DNA from: Prevotella sp.
Lineage (GTDB): Bacteria; Bacteroidota; Bacteroidia; Bacteroidales; Bacteroidaceae
Assembly: GCA_017623155.1 (NCBI GenBank)
Contig: JAGAPR010000021.1
Coordinates: 1-64,000, forward strand
DNA: 64,000 bases
Reading direction: 5' to 3'
Position 1 is the first letter of the stretch. Each line of letters opens with the position of its first letter. Under the pieces are notes generated by a model, which worked only from the letters and a program-made list of their open reading frames with translations, did no database searches and was not told where the DNA came from. Positions 7,796 through 17,303 of the stretch are shown here, in pieces. A program made the position numbers and the translations under genes.

Positions 7796-9418
7796 TTATC
7801 GCGAAATCGTGAGACAAACGTCGTCTGCGAGGCATTCGGCTCCGCCTTTGCCATCGGCATAAAATCCCACGGTAACGCGCCCGCCGCTCACTTTTATGCC
7901 ATCGAGTGTTATCGCGGTCCATTTCTTTGCCGATGGTTTTATCTTGTGTTCATATTTGCGATTGCCGCTTTCGGTGAACATCGTCAGGCGCGAGAAACGG
8001 CCCTTGCGTCGCACTTTTGCCGTTAAAGTATATGTTCCGTCGGGCAAATTCACGTATGGAGAGCTTTCCACCACTTGCGATACTCTCCGCTTGAAATCCT
8101 CCGTGTCGCTGATGCAGAGACTGTATTCACCGGTTACCTGTTGCCTGTCTTCCCGCGTGTTGGGGTGGTTTAGCTTTGGCGAAAGACTGTCGCCCACGGC
8201 AACGGCATGCCCTTTGATGATTTCGGTGTCCCATCCGAGCAGATATTCCTGTCGAGGTTTCACCGGATTTGGTATCCGTCGACGGTCGGCGTCGAAGCTG
8301 CCGTTGCGTATGTAGTTGTTGTCGTCGTTCACACGCCATTCTCCCGTTGTTTCGTTCAGCGACCACGATGACAGCGAATTGAAGTAAGGCTTGCCGTCTT
8401 TGTCGAACGACAGCGGCACCCATTGGTTGTAGCCGAGACCGTTGCCGGCGAAGCAAGCCCATCGGTCGCCGCAGTATATCACCGTTTCTTGTTTCGTGCC
8501 GCGCACGGTGTAGAAGAAGCCTGTTTGCGAGACGTGTGCGTAATCGGCTTCGCAGCCCGGCATTATCTGCATGTCGTTGGCTGGCAGATAAGGGCCGCGG
8601 ATGTCGTCGGCCATGAGGTAATATGCGTAAGAGCCGTCCCATCCGTATATGTTTGAGGCGCACATGTAGTACCGACCCTTGTATTTGAACATGCAGTTGC
8701 CCTCGCGACTTGCACCGTGAAATATTTTAGTGCAGTCCAGCAGGTCGATACTGTCGCCCCGAACGCCAATCTCCGATACGTAGATACGGCTCCGCCCGCG
8801 ACCGAAAGAGTATATAAGGTATGAACGTCCTGTGTCGCAGTCGGTGAAAACCGTTTGGTCGCCGGTGTTTGGCGTGCCTATTGTCGCGGTCATGTCTTTC
8901 TTCCATTGCCAGCGGAACGGTCCGGTGGGAGTGGGTGATGTGGTGAACAGCACGCCGCGGCCGCACTGTACTATTAGCGAGTAGCAGTGCAGGCTGTCGA
9001 TGTAGGCCACGCCGAGCCGTCCCACCCACGATATTCTTTCGTGTGCAGCTATCTCGCTCTTGTCGAGCACGTCGCCCTCATATTTCCAGTCGATGAGGTT
9101 GGTCGAGCTGTAACAGGTTACCCCGTCAAAAGCCGCGTTCCCCGCCGTTACCGACGGGTCGGCCATATATTCTTTCGAGCCTTGGTAGCGAACACCGTAC
9201 CAATAGTATCTCTCGGTGCCGCTGTCAGGGTCTTTAAACCGGAATATGCCTCCGCCGTGACTATACAGCGGCCGGCCGTCTTGCGTGTTCCAAAACCTGT
9301 CGTTGCATATTGTTCCGAAGCTGTTGTCACTTGTTCCGGAGGCGCGGCAGAAGTTTGTTGCCGTTATCATCACAGCGAGCAGTGCGGCGATTGCAGATGT
9401 TCTCTTTCTCATTGGCAT
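7796..9418 (-). CDS. GH43-like five-bladed propeller enzyme with C-terminal carbohydrate-binding-like domain
   Basis: The 540-residue protein has an N-terminal signal peptide (about residues 1-25). A beta-propeller of the GH43/GH117 type follows at about 35-370, with repeated blade motifs such as GGGIFRFKDPDSGTERYYWYG and FKYKGRYYMCASNIYGWDGS. From about residue 375 a separate beta-rich module begins (YIRNGSFDADRR, typical of jelly-roll binding modules) and ends in a GFYADGKGGAECLADDVCL segment. Enzymes of this group usually remove arabinose, galactose or xylose from plant polysaccharides; the activity here is inferred only. The gene is alone, downstream of a good promoter (9460-9490). The start at 9418 was kept; a second ATG is two codons later. 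Confidence 0.75.
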   Translation of the reverse strand: MPMRKRTSAIAALLAVMITATNFCRASGTSDNSFGTICNDRFWNTQDGRPLYSHGGGIFRFKDPDSGTERYYWYGVRYQGSKEYMADPSVTAGNAAFDGVTCYSSTNLIDWKYEGDVLDKSEIAAHERISWVGRLGVAYIDSLHCYSLIVQCGRGVLFTTSPTPTGPFRWQWKKDMTATIGTPNTGDQTVFTDCDTGRSYLIYSFGRGRSRIYVSEIGVRGDSIDLLDCTKIFHGASREGNCMFKYKGRYYMCASNIYGWDGSYAYYLMADDIRGPYLPANDMQIMPGCEADYAHVSQTGFFYTVRGTKQETVIYCGDRWACFAGNGLGYNQWVPLSFDKDGKPYFNSLSSWSLNETTGEWRVNDDNNYIRNGSFDADRRRIPNPVKPRQEYLLGWDTEIIKGHAVAVGDSLSPKLNHPNTREDRQQVTGEYSLCISDTEDFKRRVSQVVESSPYVNLPDGTYTLTAKVRRKGRFSRLTMFTESGNRKYEHKIKPSAKKWTAITLDGIKVSGGRVTVGFYADGKGGAECLADDVCLTISR

Positions 9419-9459
9419 ATTGTCATTTCGCTTTTTTACCTGTCATTTGATGTTTGTCA

Positions 9460-9490
9460 CAAAGTTAGCAAAAAAAGCTGTTTATACAAA
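9460..9490 (-). promoter_or_regulatory. Promoter of the GH43-like gene
   Basis: On the minus strand TTTG (9490-9487) is followed after 19 nt by TAACTTTG (9467-9460). Both elements match the Bacteroidota consensus in sequence and spacing. The leader is about 38 nt. Confidence 0.7.
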
Positions 9491-9623
9491 TGCCATGGTC
9501 TTAAAAAGTGTTTATAAATACAGTTAGTAAATGACAAGTATCGTAGTGATAACAATTAATCATTGTAAAGCAATATAGTATTTAACTCAGAAACCGTCAA
9601 GTAAAAACCAGTACCATACAACC

Positions 9624-9714
9624 GGAAATGTTACACGGCCGACGTAACGTTGTTACTTCGGCCGTGTAACGATGTGATTTGGCCGACGTAACAACGTTAC
9701 TTCGGCCGCGTAAC
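9624..9714. repeat. Composite palindromic repeat, copy 1 (about 90 bp)
   Basis: The stretch is built from four units of the type GGCCGA-N-TAACGTTGTTAC in alternating orientation, so it can fold on itself over most of its length. A second copy lies at 61604-61694 with the same ends (GGAAATGTTA at the left, TTCGGCCGCGTAA at the right). The gap between the GH43-like gene and nrdJ (9419-10012) holds only this repeat and the two promoters. Confidence 0.75.
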
Positions 9715-9957
9715 AACGGCGAAAACGCCTGTTTGCGTGCACAGCGGTGCCTGCCCTTTTGATAATCCTTACGTAAACATACGTTTTTACAGCTCTTCCG
9801 GGAAAATTTATTATTGCTCTTTTAATATTTTGTCGGCCGGCAATAGCTTTATGTGTCTTCTTAACCTGCATATAATGAATTCGTATGACAATTAAAAGTT
9901 TTCTTTTTCGGATAACTTCGAAGCATGAGAATAAAGAAAAGTTTTCCGCAAAAATAA

Positions 9958-9988
9958 TTTGCGGTATGAAATAAAGTGCTTATCTTTG
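9958..9988 (+). promoter_or_regulatory. Promoter of the ribonucleotide reductase gene
   Basis: TTTG at 9958-9961 and TATCTTTG at 9981-9988 are separated by 19 nt, an exact match to the Bacteroidota promoter. The leader to the ATG at 10013 is about 20 nt, too short for a cobalamin riboswitch. Confidence 0.75.
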
Positions 9989-10012
9989 TCAACCGAAACT
10001 AATATTAACGTA

Positions 10013-12577
10013 ATGGACAACAAAAAAACTTTTACTAACGACGAGGCTTTCGAGGCCTCGAAACAGTATTTCGGCGGCGATGAGCTTGCGGCTCGTGTCT
10101 GGGTGAACAAGTATGCCATGAAAGACAGCTTCGGAAACATCTATGAGAAATCGCCCGAAGACATGCACTGGCGCCTTGCCAACGAGATAGCGAGGATAGA
10201 AAACAAGTATGCCGACCCGATGTCGGCCCAAGAAATATTCGGCCTGCTCGACCATTTCAAATACATAGTACCGGCAGGAAGCCCGATGACGGGAATAGGC
10301 AACAGTCACCAAGTGGCGTCGTTGAGCAATTGTTTTGTTATCGGTCTTGACGGCGATGCCGACTCCTACGGCGCGATACTGCGCATCGACGAGGAGCAGG
10401 TGCAGCTGATGAAACGCCGCGGCGGAGTGGGGCACGACCTCAGTCATATACGCCCCAAAGGATCGCCGGTAAACAACTCGGCGCTCACTTCCACCGGTCT
10501 TGTGCCGTTCATGGAGCGTTACAGCAACTCCACGCGCGAGGTGGCGCAAGACGGACGGCGCGGCGCGCTGATGCTGTCTGTGAGCATCAAGCATCCCGAC
10601 AGCGAGGCTTTCATCGACGCGAAGATGACCGAAGGCAAGGTGACGGGCGCAAACGTGTCGGTGAAAATAGACGATGAGTTCATGCAGGCGGCGGTAGACG
10701 GCAAACCGTATACTCAGAAGTTCCCCATCGACAGCGACACGCCCGACACGCAAAAAGAGATAGACGCAAAAGCACTGTGGGAGAAGATTGTGCACAACGC
10801 ATGGAAAAGTGCCGAGCCGGGAGTGCTCTTCTGGGACACGATACGGCGCGAAAGCATCCCCGACTGCTATGCCGATCTCGGTTTCAAGACGGTATCTACA
10901 AATCCCTGCGGCGAAATCCCGCTCTGTCCTTACGATTCCTGTCGATTGCTGTCGATAAATCTTTACTCATACGTGAAGAACCCGTTTACGCCGGAAGCCG
11001 CTTTCGACTACGACCTTTTTGCCAAGCACGTGGCTGCCGCGCAGCGGATAATGGACGACATCGTGGACCTCGAATTAGAGAAAATCGATGCCATAATGGC
11101 AAAAATAGGCGATGACCCGCAGAGCGAAGAGGTGAAAGGCACGGAGCGACACCTGTGGGAAAAAATTAAGCGGAAGAGTGGTATGGGCCGCCGCACCGGA
11201 GTGGGTATAACCGCCGAGGGCGACATGCTGGCCGCCATGAACCTGCGTTATGGCACGCAGGAAGCCACCGACTTCTCGGTAGACGTGCATAAAAGACTTG
11301 CTTTGGCTGCCTACCGCTCATCGGTTGATATGGCCAAGACACGCGGCGCTTTCGAGATTTTCGATGCCAAACGCGAGGCAAACAATCCTTTCATATTGCG
11401 TCTGAAAGAGGCCGACGCGCAACTTTACGACGACATGGTGAAATATGGCCGCCGCAACATAGCCTGTCTGACAATTGCGCCTACGGGCACAACGAGTCTC
11501 ATGACACAGACCACGAGCGGCATAGAACCCGTGTTCATGCCTGTATATAAGCGCAGACGGAAAGTCAATCCGAACGATCTGGATGTGCATGTAGACTTTG
11601 TCGACGAGGTGGGAGACTCGTTTGAGGAGTACATCGTTTACCATCACAAGTTCATCACGTGGATGGAAATGAATGGATTTGACACGGCAAAGAGATACAC
11701 ACAAGAGGAAATAGACGACCTCGTGGCCAAGTCGCCGTACTACAAGGCCACGGCAAACGATGTGGACTGGCTCATGAAAGTGCGCATGCAGGGCATGATA
11801 CAGAAATGGGTTGACCATTCTATCAGTGTTACCGTAAACCTGCCAAACGATGTTGACGAGGCTCTTGTAAACCGCCTTTACGTAGAGGCGTGGCGCTCGG
11901 GATGCAAGGGATGCACGATTTATCGCGACGGAAGTCGTGCCGGAGTGATGATATCGGTATCCAAAAAAGATAAGAAACAGGAGGGCTCGGCTGCAAGCGA
12001 CAACGCTGTGCCGTGCAAACATCCCGAAGTTACGGAAGTAAGACCGCAGGTGTTGGAGTGCGATGTGGTGCGTTTCCAGAACAACAAGGAGAAGTGGGTG
12101 GCCTTTGTCGGACTGCTGAACGGCTATCCGTATGAGATATTCACCGGTTTGCAAGACGACGAAGAAGGCATCGTTCTGCCCAAGACCGTGACCAAAGGCA
12201 AGATAATAAAGAGCGTCAGCGAGGACGGGCACAAGCGTTACGACTTCCAGTTTGAGAACAAACGCGGCTACAAGACAACGGTCGAGGGACTTAGCGAGAA
12301 GTTTAATCCCGAGTATTGGAACTATGCAAAACTGATAAGCGGAGTGCTCCGCTATCGCATGCCGATAGACCATGTCATCAAGCTTGTGGGCTCACTGCAG
12401 CTCAAAAGCGAGAGCATCAATACATGGAAGAACGGTGTCGAGCGCGCGCTTAAAAAGTATATCGTGGACGGAACGGAAGCAAAGGGACAGAAATGCCCCA
12501 ACTGCGGACAGGAGACACTGATGTATCAGGAAGGCTGTCTGATATGCAAGAACTGCGGAGCATCACGTTGCGGGTAA
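10013..12577 (+). CDS. nrdJ: Adenosylcobalamin-dependent ribonucleoside-diphosphate reductase (class II)
   Basis: The enzyme reduces ribonucleotides to deoxyribonucleotides using adenosylcobalamin as radical source and works with or without oxygen. The 854-residue protein carries class II/NrdJ features: KRRGGVGHDLSHIRPKGSPV near residue 130, the catalytic loop STNPCGEIPLCPYDSC near 300, and APTGTTSLMTQTTSGIEPVF near 485. The C-terminus ends in a four-Cys zinc-ribbon (CPNCG...CKNCG) plus a last Cys. The ATG at 10013 was chosen over an upstream frame start that would include the promoter. It makes growth partly dependent on vitamin B12; a BtuB-like receptor gene lies at 17304-19376. Confidence 0.95.
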   Translation: MDNKKTFTNDEAFEASKQYFGGDELAARVWVNKYAMKDSFGNIYEKSPEDMHWRLANEIARIENKYADPMSAQEIFGLLDHFKYIVPAGSPMTGIGNSHQVASLSNCFVIGLDGDADSYGAILRIDEEQVQLMKRRGGVGHDLSHIRPKGSPVNNSALTSTGLVPFMERYSNSTREVAQDGRRGALMLSVSIKHPDSEAFIDAKMTEGKVTGANVSVKIDDEFMQAAVDGKPYTQKFPIDSDTPDTQKEIDAKALWEKIVHNAWKSAEPGVLFWDTIRRESIPDCYADLGFKTVSTNPCGEIPLCPYDSCRLLSINLYSYVKNPFTPEAAFDYDLFAKHVAAAQRIMDDIVDLELEKIDAIMAKIGDDPQSEEVKGTERHLWEKIKRKSGMGRRTGVGITAEGDMLAAMNLRYGTQEATDFSVDVHKRLALAAYRSSVDMAKTRGAFEIFDAKREANNPFILRLKEADAQLYDDMVKYGRRNIACLTIAPTGTTSLMTQTTSGIEPVFMPVYKRRRKVNPNDLDVHVDFVDEVGDSFEEYIVYHHKFITWMEMNGFDTAKRYTQEEIDDLVAKSPYYKATANDVDWLMKVRMQGMIQKWVDHSISVTVNLPNDVDEALVNRLYVEAWRSGCKGCTIYRDGSRAGVMISVSKKDKKQEGSAASDNAVPCKHPEVTEVRPQVLECDVVRFQNNKEKWVAFVGLLNGYPYEIFTGLQDDEEGIVLPKTVTKGKIIKSVSEDGHKRYDFQFENKRGYKTTVEGLSEKFNPEYWNYAKLISGVLRYRMPIDHVIKLVGSLQLKSESINTWKNGVERALKKYIVDGTEAKGQKCPNCGQETLMYQEGCLICKNCGASRCG

Positions 12578-12603
12578 ACGACAGTGTTGAAATATGACTT
12601 TGC

Positions 12604-12646
12604 TCGGGAAGTGGACTGTGTATGCTTTTCACTTCCCGATATTTCT
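12604..12646 (+). terminator. Intrinsic terminator after nrdJ
   Basis: TCGGGAAGTG (12604-12613) pairs with CACTTCCCGA (12630-12639), followed by a T-rich tail. It ends just before folB. Confidence 0.7.
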
Positions 12647-12664
12647 TTTTTAATACAAAAATCA

Positions 12665-13036
12665 ATGAAATTGCAATCAAGCTATATATATATAAAAGGA
12701 ATCCGTATGCACGCCAATCACGGAGTGATGGCTCAGGAAAGGGTAGTGGGAGCCGATTTTGTTGTCGACGTGCGTGCCGGATATGATGTTTCGGCCGCCA
12801 TGCGAGGCGATGATATGGCGGATGCGGTGAGTTATGCGGATGTTTTTGAGGTAATAAGATGCGAAATGACACGCCCCTCCGCTTTGTTGGAGCATGCGGC
12901 CGGTCGTATCGGTGAGGCTTTGTTTGCCGCGTTTCCTGCATTGACGAGTGTCGATTTGAGAATAACCAAAGTCAATCCGCCCATGGGAGCCGATTGTGAC
13001 GGAGCCGGCGTCGAGCTGCATCTGACAAGGAATTAA
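12665..13036 (+). CDS. folB: Dihydroneopterin aldolase FolB
   Basis: The 123-residue product converts dihydroneopterin to 6-hydroxymethyl-dihydropterin and glycolaldehyde in folate synthesis. It shows the family's tunnel-fold motifs: YIKGIRMHANHGVMAQERVVG near residues 9-29, with the Glu and His-Gly that shape the active site, then DAVSYADVFEVI near 58-69 and LEHAAGRIGEALF near 79-91. TKVNPPMGADCDGAGVEL at the end replaces the usual KPxAPI motif with a close variant carrying a conserved Lys. The ATG at 12665 gives the standard length. It acts directly before FolK, encoded at 5201. Confidence 0.9.
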   Translation: MKLQSSYIYIKGIRMHANHGVMAQERVVGADFVVDVRAGYDVSAAMRGDDMADAVSYADVFEVIRCEMTRPSALLEHAAGRIGEALFAAFPALTSVDLRITKVNPPMGADCDGAGVELHLTRN

Positions 13037-13138
13037 AGCCGGAAGAGGCTTGAAACGGCATATTCTCAGGCAGATATGACGACTTGGGCTGTCGTAATAT
13101 TGATATTCATTTAATAAATGATAAAACTATTTGATATA

Positions 13139-13170
13139 TTTGAGTTTTTATCGGAAAATAGCTAATTTTG
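13139..13170 (+). promoter_or_regulatory. Promoter of the amidase-mlaD pair
   Basis: TTTG at 13139-13142 and TAATTTTG at 13163-13170 are spaced by exactly 20 nt. The -7 box ends only 9 nt before the first possible ATG, so the transcript has a very short leader. Confidence 0.75.
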
Positions 13171-13179
13171 CATCAATTA

Positions 13180-14514
13180 ATGAGAGATATGTGCAAAAAA
13201 ATACTTCTATCGTTATTTATAGCCATGTTCTTCTCGGTGGCGGATGCCGTTGAGAAGCGTTTCACACTTGTCATAGATCCGGGACACGGAGGGCATGACA
13301 CGGGAGCCTTGGGCACATATTCAAAAGAGAAAAACATCAACCTGAATGTCGCTTTGGTTTTCGGCAGATACGTGGAGCGTAATTGTCCCGATGTGAAAGT
13401 GATATATACCCGCAAGACGGATGTCTTCATAACCCTGCATGAGCGGGCAAACATAGCAAATCGCAATAAGGCCGACTTGTTCGTTTCGGTGCATACGAAC
13501 GCCTTGCCGAAAGGAAAGATAGCCCGGGGACTGGAAACTTACACCCTCGGAATGCACCGCGCGTCTGACAATTTCGACGTGGCCAAGCGCGAGAACTCCG
13601 TCATATTGATAGAAAAAGACTATAAGCAGCACTACGAAGGCTTCGATCCGCGCTCCTCGGAGAGCTATATCATGTTTGAATACATGCAAGACAAGAACAT
13701 GGCGCAGAGCGTAGATTTGGCAAGATATGTGCAGCAACGCACCTGTGCGGCAGCCGGTAGGGCGAACAAAGGTGTAAAGCAGGCCGGTTTTCTTGTGCTC
13801 CGGGAGACTTCCATGCCCGGTTGCTTGATAGAATTGGGCTTTATCACCACTCCGGAAGAAGAAGCTTTTCTCAATTCCGAAAGCGGAACGGAATCTCTCG
13901 GACGAGGTATCTACAATGCTTTCTTGGATTATCGCAAGAAGTATGACAACGCAATAAAGGTTCCTTATATGACCGAGGTGCAGAAAAAAGCGGCGGAATC
14001 GGATGCCGACAAGAAAGAAGCGCGCCGAAAAAACAAGGAAAAGAATAAAAAAACAGATGGCGAGGAGATAGCGGAAGAACTGAGAAAGGTTCGTGAAGGT
14101 GATAAAGCCGGCGACAACGGAGCAGCATCGGCAAAGGCTGAGACATCGAAATCGGAAGAGAAAACAAGTGAAAAACCGGATAAAACGCCGGAAATAAGAA
14201 TACGCGACACGGTTGAGCAAGATGCGGACAGACCGATATTCAAGGTTCAGATACTCGCAAGCAACCGCAATCTGCGTCCCGGCAGCCAACAGTTCAAGGG
14301 CACGGAAAACATAGAATGTTACGAAGAGAACGACATGTATAAGTATACTTGCGGCTCGTCGGCAGATTATAACGAGATATATCGCTTGCGGAAAGAACTT
14401 CTCGACAAGTTTCCCGAAGCATTTATAATAGCCTTTAAGAACGGGAAAAAAATGAATGTTGTCGAGGCTATACGTGAGTTTAAACAGAATAGGAATAAAA
14501 AACAGACGTTATGA
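13180..14514 (+). CDS. N-acetylmuramoyl-L-alanine amidase with C-terminal SPOR-like domain
   Basis: The protein (444 residues) cleaves the bond between MurNAc and the stem peptide in peptidoglycan, a step in daughter-cell separation. A signal peptide (to about residue 23) precedes an Amidase_3 domain. VIDPGHGGHDTGA provides the first zinc His; FVSVHTNA and CLIELGFITTPEEE provide the second His and the catalytic Glu. A long Lys/Glu-rich linker (about 270-345) leads to a SPOR-like domain (FKVQILASNRNL to the end) that would bind denuded septal glycan. The start could also be the ATG three codons later (13189), which leaves a longer leader. It overlaps the next gene by ATGA, implying coupling. 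Confidence 0.88.
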   Translation: MRDMCKKILLSLFIAMFFSVADAVEKRFTLVIDPGHGGHDTGALGTYSKEKNINLNVALVFGRYVERNCPDVKVIYTRKTDVFITLHERANIANRNKADLFVSVHTNALPKGKIARGLETYTLGMHRASDNFDVAKRENSVILIEKDYKQHYEGFDPRSSESYIMFEYMQDKNMAQSVDLARYVQQRTCAAAGRANKGVKQAGFLVLRETSMPGCLIELGFITTPEEEAFLNSESGTESLGRGIYNAFLDYRKKYDNAIKVPYMTEVQKKAAESDADKKEARRKNKEKNKKTDGEEIAEELRKVREGDKAGDNGAASAKAETSKSEEKTSEKPDKTPEIRIRDTVEQDADRPIFKVQILASNRNLRPGSQQFKGTENIECYEENDMYKYTCGSSADYNEIYRLRKELLDKFPEAFIIAFKNGKKMNVVEAIREFKQNRNKKQTL

Positions 14515-15413
14515 AATACTTTAATAAAGAAGTACAGATAGCCCTTGTGGCCATCGCCGGTATCGTAGTGCTTTTCTTCGGCTTGCAATTCCTAAAAGGG
14601 TTGAGCCTGTACTCGAATGAGGATACGTACTATGTGGCATTCGATGATATCAGCGGTTTGTCGGCATCGAGTCCCGTATACGCCGCCGGATATAAGGTCG
14701 GTGTGGTGAAAGACATTATTTATAACTATGAGAAAACAGGCGAGATAGTGGCTGTTTTGGGACTTGACAAGAACTTGCGGTTGCCAAAAGGCTCTACGGC
14801 CGAGATTGAAAGCGACATGCTTGGCAATATAAAAGTAAATCTGATGCTTACCGGAAATCCGCTGGAACACCTGACCGTGGGCGATACCATCATAGGCAAC
14901 AAGGATGCTGGTATGCTCGGACGCGCCGCAGCCATGATACCGGCGGTGGAAAAGATGTTGCCCAAGCTCGACTCGATAATGGCAAATCTCAATATGCTGC
15001 TGGCCGATCAAGCACTTGTGAACTCGATACATAATGTAGACCGGATAACATCCAACCTCACCGTTACCACCAAAGAGATGAACAAACTGATGGCCGGCTT
15101 GAACGGGAAAGTGCCCGGAATGATGGAAAAAGCCGATAGGGTGCTTGACAATACGGATAAGATGACAGCCCGGTTGGCCGCCGTTGATGTGGCATCGACA
15201 ATGGCAAAGGTAGATGCCACGCTCGCAAACGTACACAGTATGACGGAGAAGATGAACAGCAGGGAAGGCTCTTTGGGATTGCTTATGAACGATCCGGAAC
15301 TTTATAACAATCTTACGGCAACCATGCGCGATGCCGATTCGCTGATGATAGATCTTAAGCAGCATCCCAAGAGATACGTGCATTTCTCCATATTCGGAAG
15401 AAAGGACAAATAG
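14511..15413 (+). CDS. MCE/MlaD-family lipid transport protein
   Basis: The 300-residue protein has one N-terminal transmembrane helix (about residues 7-27) followed by an MCE domain (about 38-115: YYVAFDDISGLSASSPVYAAGYKVGVV). A long helical tail rich in coiled-coil-type spacing follows (about 140-285). MCE proteins form periplasmic rings or tubes that carry phospholipids between the membranes, usually with an ABC transporter. Its overlap with the amidase gene is a pairing I have seen in other Bacteroidales and may link envelope lipid balance with division. The ATPase and permease are not in this window. Confidence 0.88.
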   Translation: MKYFNKEVQIALVAIAGIVVLFFGLQFLKGLSLYSNEDTYYVAFDDISGLSASSPVYAAGYKVGVVKDIIYNYEKTGEIVAVLGLDKNLRLPKGSTAEIESDMLGNIKVNLMLTGNPLEHLTVGDTIIGNKDAGMLGRAAAMIPAVEKMLPKLDSIMANLNMLLADQALVNSIHNVDRITSNLTVTTKEMNKLMAGLNGKVPGMMEKADRVLDNTDKMTARLAAVDVASTMAKVDATLANVHSMTEKMNSREGSLGLLMNDPELYNNLTATMRDADSLMIDLKQHPKRYVHFSIFGRKDK

Positions 15414-15512
15414 AATGCGCCCAATTTTTATTTAGTCTAAATTATATCAAGGCTCGTCTTATGGTGTTCCGAACAGTGCGTAATGCCGTAGTAGTGCGGG
15501 TTTTATACAGTA

Positions 15513-15558
15513 AAAGCCATTAAAAGGACTTCAACCGCCTTTTAATGGCTTTCTCTTT
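15513..15558 (+). terminator. Intrinsic terminator after the mlaD-like gene
   Basis: A 15-bp arm AAAGCCATTAAAAGG (15513-15527) pairs perfectly with 15538-15552, followed by TCTCTTTT. The remaining gap before dnaA (to 15779) shows only the promoter described next. Confidence 0.85.
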
Positions 15559-15689
15559 TAAAGCGTTGAAATACAAGATGTTGTAAACAGACAACCGTAT
15601 TTTGTTGTAAATAATGGCCAAATTACACTTAATGTACCGTGAATAAGGTACTTACGTGTAATGTAACAGTTTGTGGTTAAAACTTAAAA

Positions 15690-15721
15690 TTTGTTTGTTT
15701 CGGGAAAAAAAGCGAAATTTG
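15690..15721 (+). promoter_or_regulatory. Likely dnaA promoter
   Basis: TTTG at 15690-15693 and GAAATTTG at 15714-15721 are 20 nt apart; the -7 box has one mismatch to TAnnTTTG. The leader is about 55 nt. I saw no cluster of DnaA boxes here. Confidence 0.5.
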
Positions 15722-15779
15722 CATCTGCTAATAACAATGTAATCCATAGCGGATTAGGGAATAACGGTAAATTACTTTG

Positions 15780-17189
15780 ATGGTGAATAAGCATAAAATG
15801 CTCTGGGACAAGTGTCTCGTGCTGATTAAAGAGAAAGTCACGGAGCAGCAGTATAATACTTGGTTTAAGCCGATTGTGTTCGAATCTTACTCTGTTGAGA
15901 CGCGTACGCTGTTGGTTCAAATACCGAGTCTGTATGTTTATGAGTACTTGGAGCAATACTATACGGGCTTTCTTAACAAGGTGCTGACGCATTGTTTCGG
16001 CACAAATGTGAAGTTACACTATCGTGTTGTGGTCGATAAGACCCACAATATAGCTCAGGAGGTAGAGGCAGAGGAACATTCCGACATCAATGCTGCGCAG
16101 GTGTCGTCGCCTGAAAAGAATCAAACCCCGGCCGGCCGGCCTGCTCATTTGCAAGAGTTAAATCCGCAGTTGAACATTCGTCAGACTTTCAATAACTTTA
16201 TAGAGGGCGAAAGTAACAAGCTGCCGCGCACCGTAGGGCTTTCCATTGCGGAGCATCCGGGAAAGTCAACGTTTAATCCTTTCTTTATATACGGTCCTTC
16301 GGGATGTGGAAAAACCCACCTTATCAACGCCATTGGCGTGCGTTGTAAGGAGATATATCCCGCAAAGCGCGTGCTGTATGTAAGCGCGCGGCTGTTTCAA
16401 GTGCAGTATACCGACTCCGCGCGTCAGAATACCACAAACGATTTCATAAACTTTTATCAGTCAATCGACGTGCTGATAGTCGATGATATACAGGAATGGG
16501 CGACTGCACCGAAGACTCTTGACACTTTCTTTCACATCTTCAATCATCTTTTCCGTAACGGGAAACAGATAATATTGGCCAGCGATCGCCCGCCGGTAGA
16601 GTTGCAAGGGATGAAAGACAGGTTGCTCACGCGGTTCAGTTGCGGACTGATAGCCGAGCTTGAAAAGCCCAATGTTCAGTTGTGTATTGACATTTTGAAG
16701 TCGAAATGTCGTCGCGACGGATTGAAAATCCCTGATAATGTGATTGGTTTTATAGCCGAGACGGCCAATGGCAGCGTGCGCGATTTGGAGGGTGTGGTAA
16801 ACTCTTTGATGGCATATTCGGTGGTTTACAACTGTAATGTGGATATGCACTTGGCCGAGCGGGTGATAAAACGTGCCGTGAAAAAGGATAACAAGCCTCT
16901 CACTGTGGATGACATTCTCGAAAAGGTGTGTGCCCATTATAACGTTACGCAGCAGAATGTTTTTAGCAGAAGCCGCAAGCGCGACTATGTTACGGTGCGT
17001 CAGATATCGATGTATTTTGCCCAGAAGTATACCAAGATGCCGGCATCCCGCATCGGACAGCTTATCGGTAACCGCGACCATTCCACCGTTATTCACAGCT
17101 GTACTGCCGTTGAACGGCGATTGAAAGTGGATAAGGCGTTTGTCGAAGAGCTTAACAGTATTGAAAATTCGTTTCGTTTGAAGAAGTGA
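15780..17189 (+). CDS. dnaA: Chromosomal replication initiator DnaA
   Basis: DnaA binds DnaA boxes at oriC and opens the duplex in an ATP-dependent way. The 469-residue protein shows all four domains. The N-terminal helicase-loading domain (WDKCLVLIKEKVTEQQYNTWF) is followed by a variable linker (about 95-125). The AAA+ core has Walker A GPSGCGKTHL near 170 and Walker B VLIVDDIQEW near 233. The C-terminal helix-turn-helix carries the family signature ending MPASRIGQLIGNRDHSTVIHSC. The ATG at 15780 was preferred to a TTG one codon earlier. It stands as a single gene between two terminators. Confidence 0.97.
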   Translation: MVNKHKMLWDKCLVLIKEKVTEQQYNTWFKPIVFESYSVETRTLLVQIPSLYVYEYLEQYYTGFLNKVLTHCFGTNVKLHYRVVVDKTHNIAQEVEAEEHSDINAAQVSSPEKNQTPAGRPAHLQELNPQLNIRQTFNNFIEGESNKLPRTVGLSIAEHPGKSTFNPFFIYGPSGCGKTHLINAIGVRCKEIYPAKRVLYVSARLFQVQYTDSARQNTTNDFINFYQSIDVLIVDDIQEWATAPKTLDTFFHIFNHLFRNGKQIILASDRPPVELQGMKDRLLTRFSCGLIAELEKPNVQLCIDILKSKCRRDGLKIPDNVIGFIAETANGSVRDLEGVVNSLMAYSVVYNCNVDMHLAERVIKRAVKKDNKPLTVDDILEKVCAHYNVTQQNVFSRSRKRDYVTVRQISMYFAQKYTKMPASRIGQLIGNRDHSTVIHSCTAVERRLKVDKAFVEELNSIENSFRLKK

Positions 17190-17241
17190 CGGATACGGAT
17201 TGCGGATAGTACAGATAATAGTTTTTAATTTCATAAAAGGG

Positions 17242-17290
17242 AAAGCTCCATGCGGAGTGTCGTTTCGGCACAAGGCATGGAGCTTTTTTG
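17242..17290. terminator. Terminator between dnaA and the TonB receptor
   Basis: AAAGCTCCATGC (17242-17253) pairs with GCATGGAGCTTT (17275-17286), followed by T residues. It separates two converging genes. Confidence 0.8.
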
Positions 17291-17303
17291 TTGTATGATA
17301 TCC

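Noticed and set aside
13168..13180. TTG start four codons upstream for the amidase
   Set aside because: It would begin within the -7 promoter box, before any likely transcription start.
15414..15779. Possible replication origin next to dnaA
   Set aside because: I found no cluster of DnaA boxes or AT-rich unwinding repeats; only a terminator and a promoter are visible.
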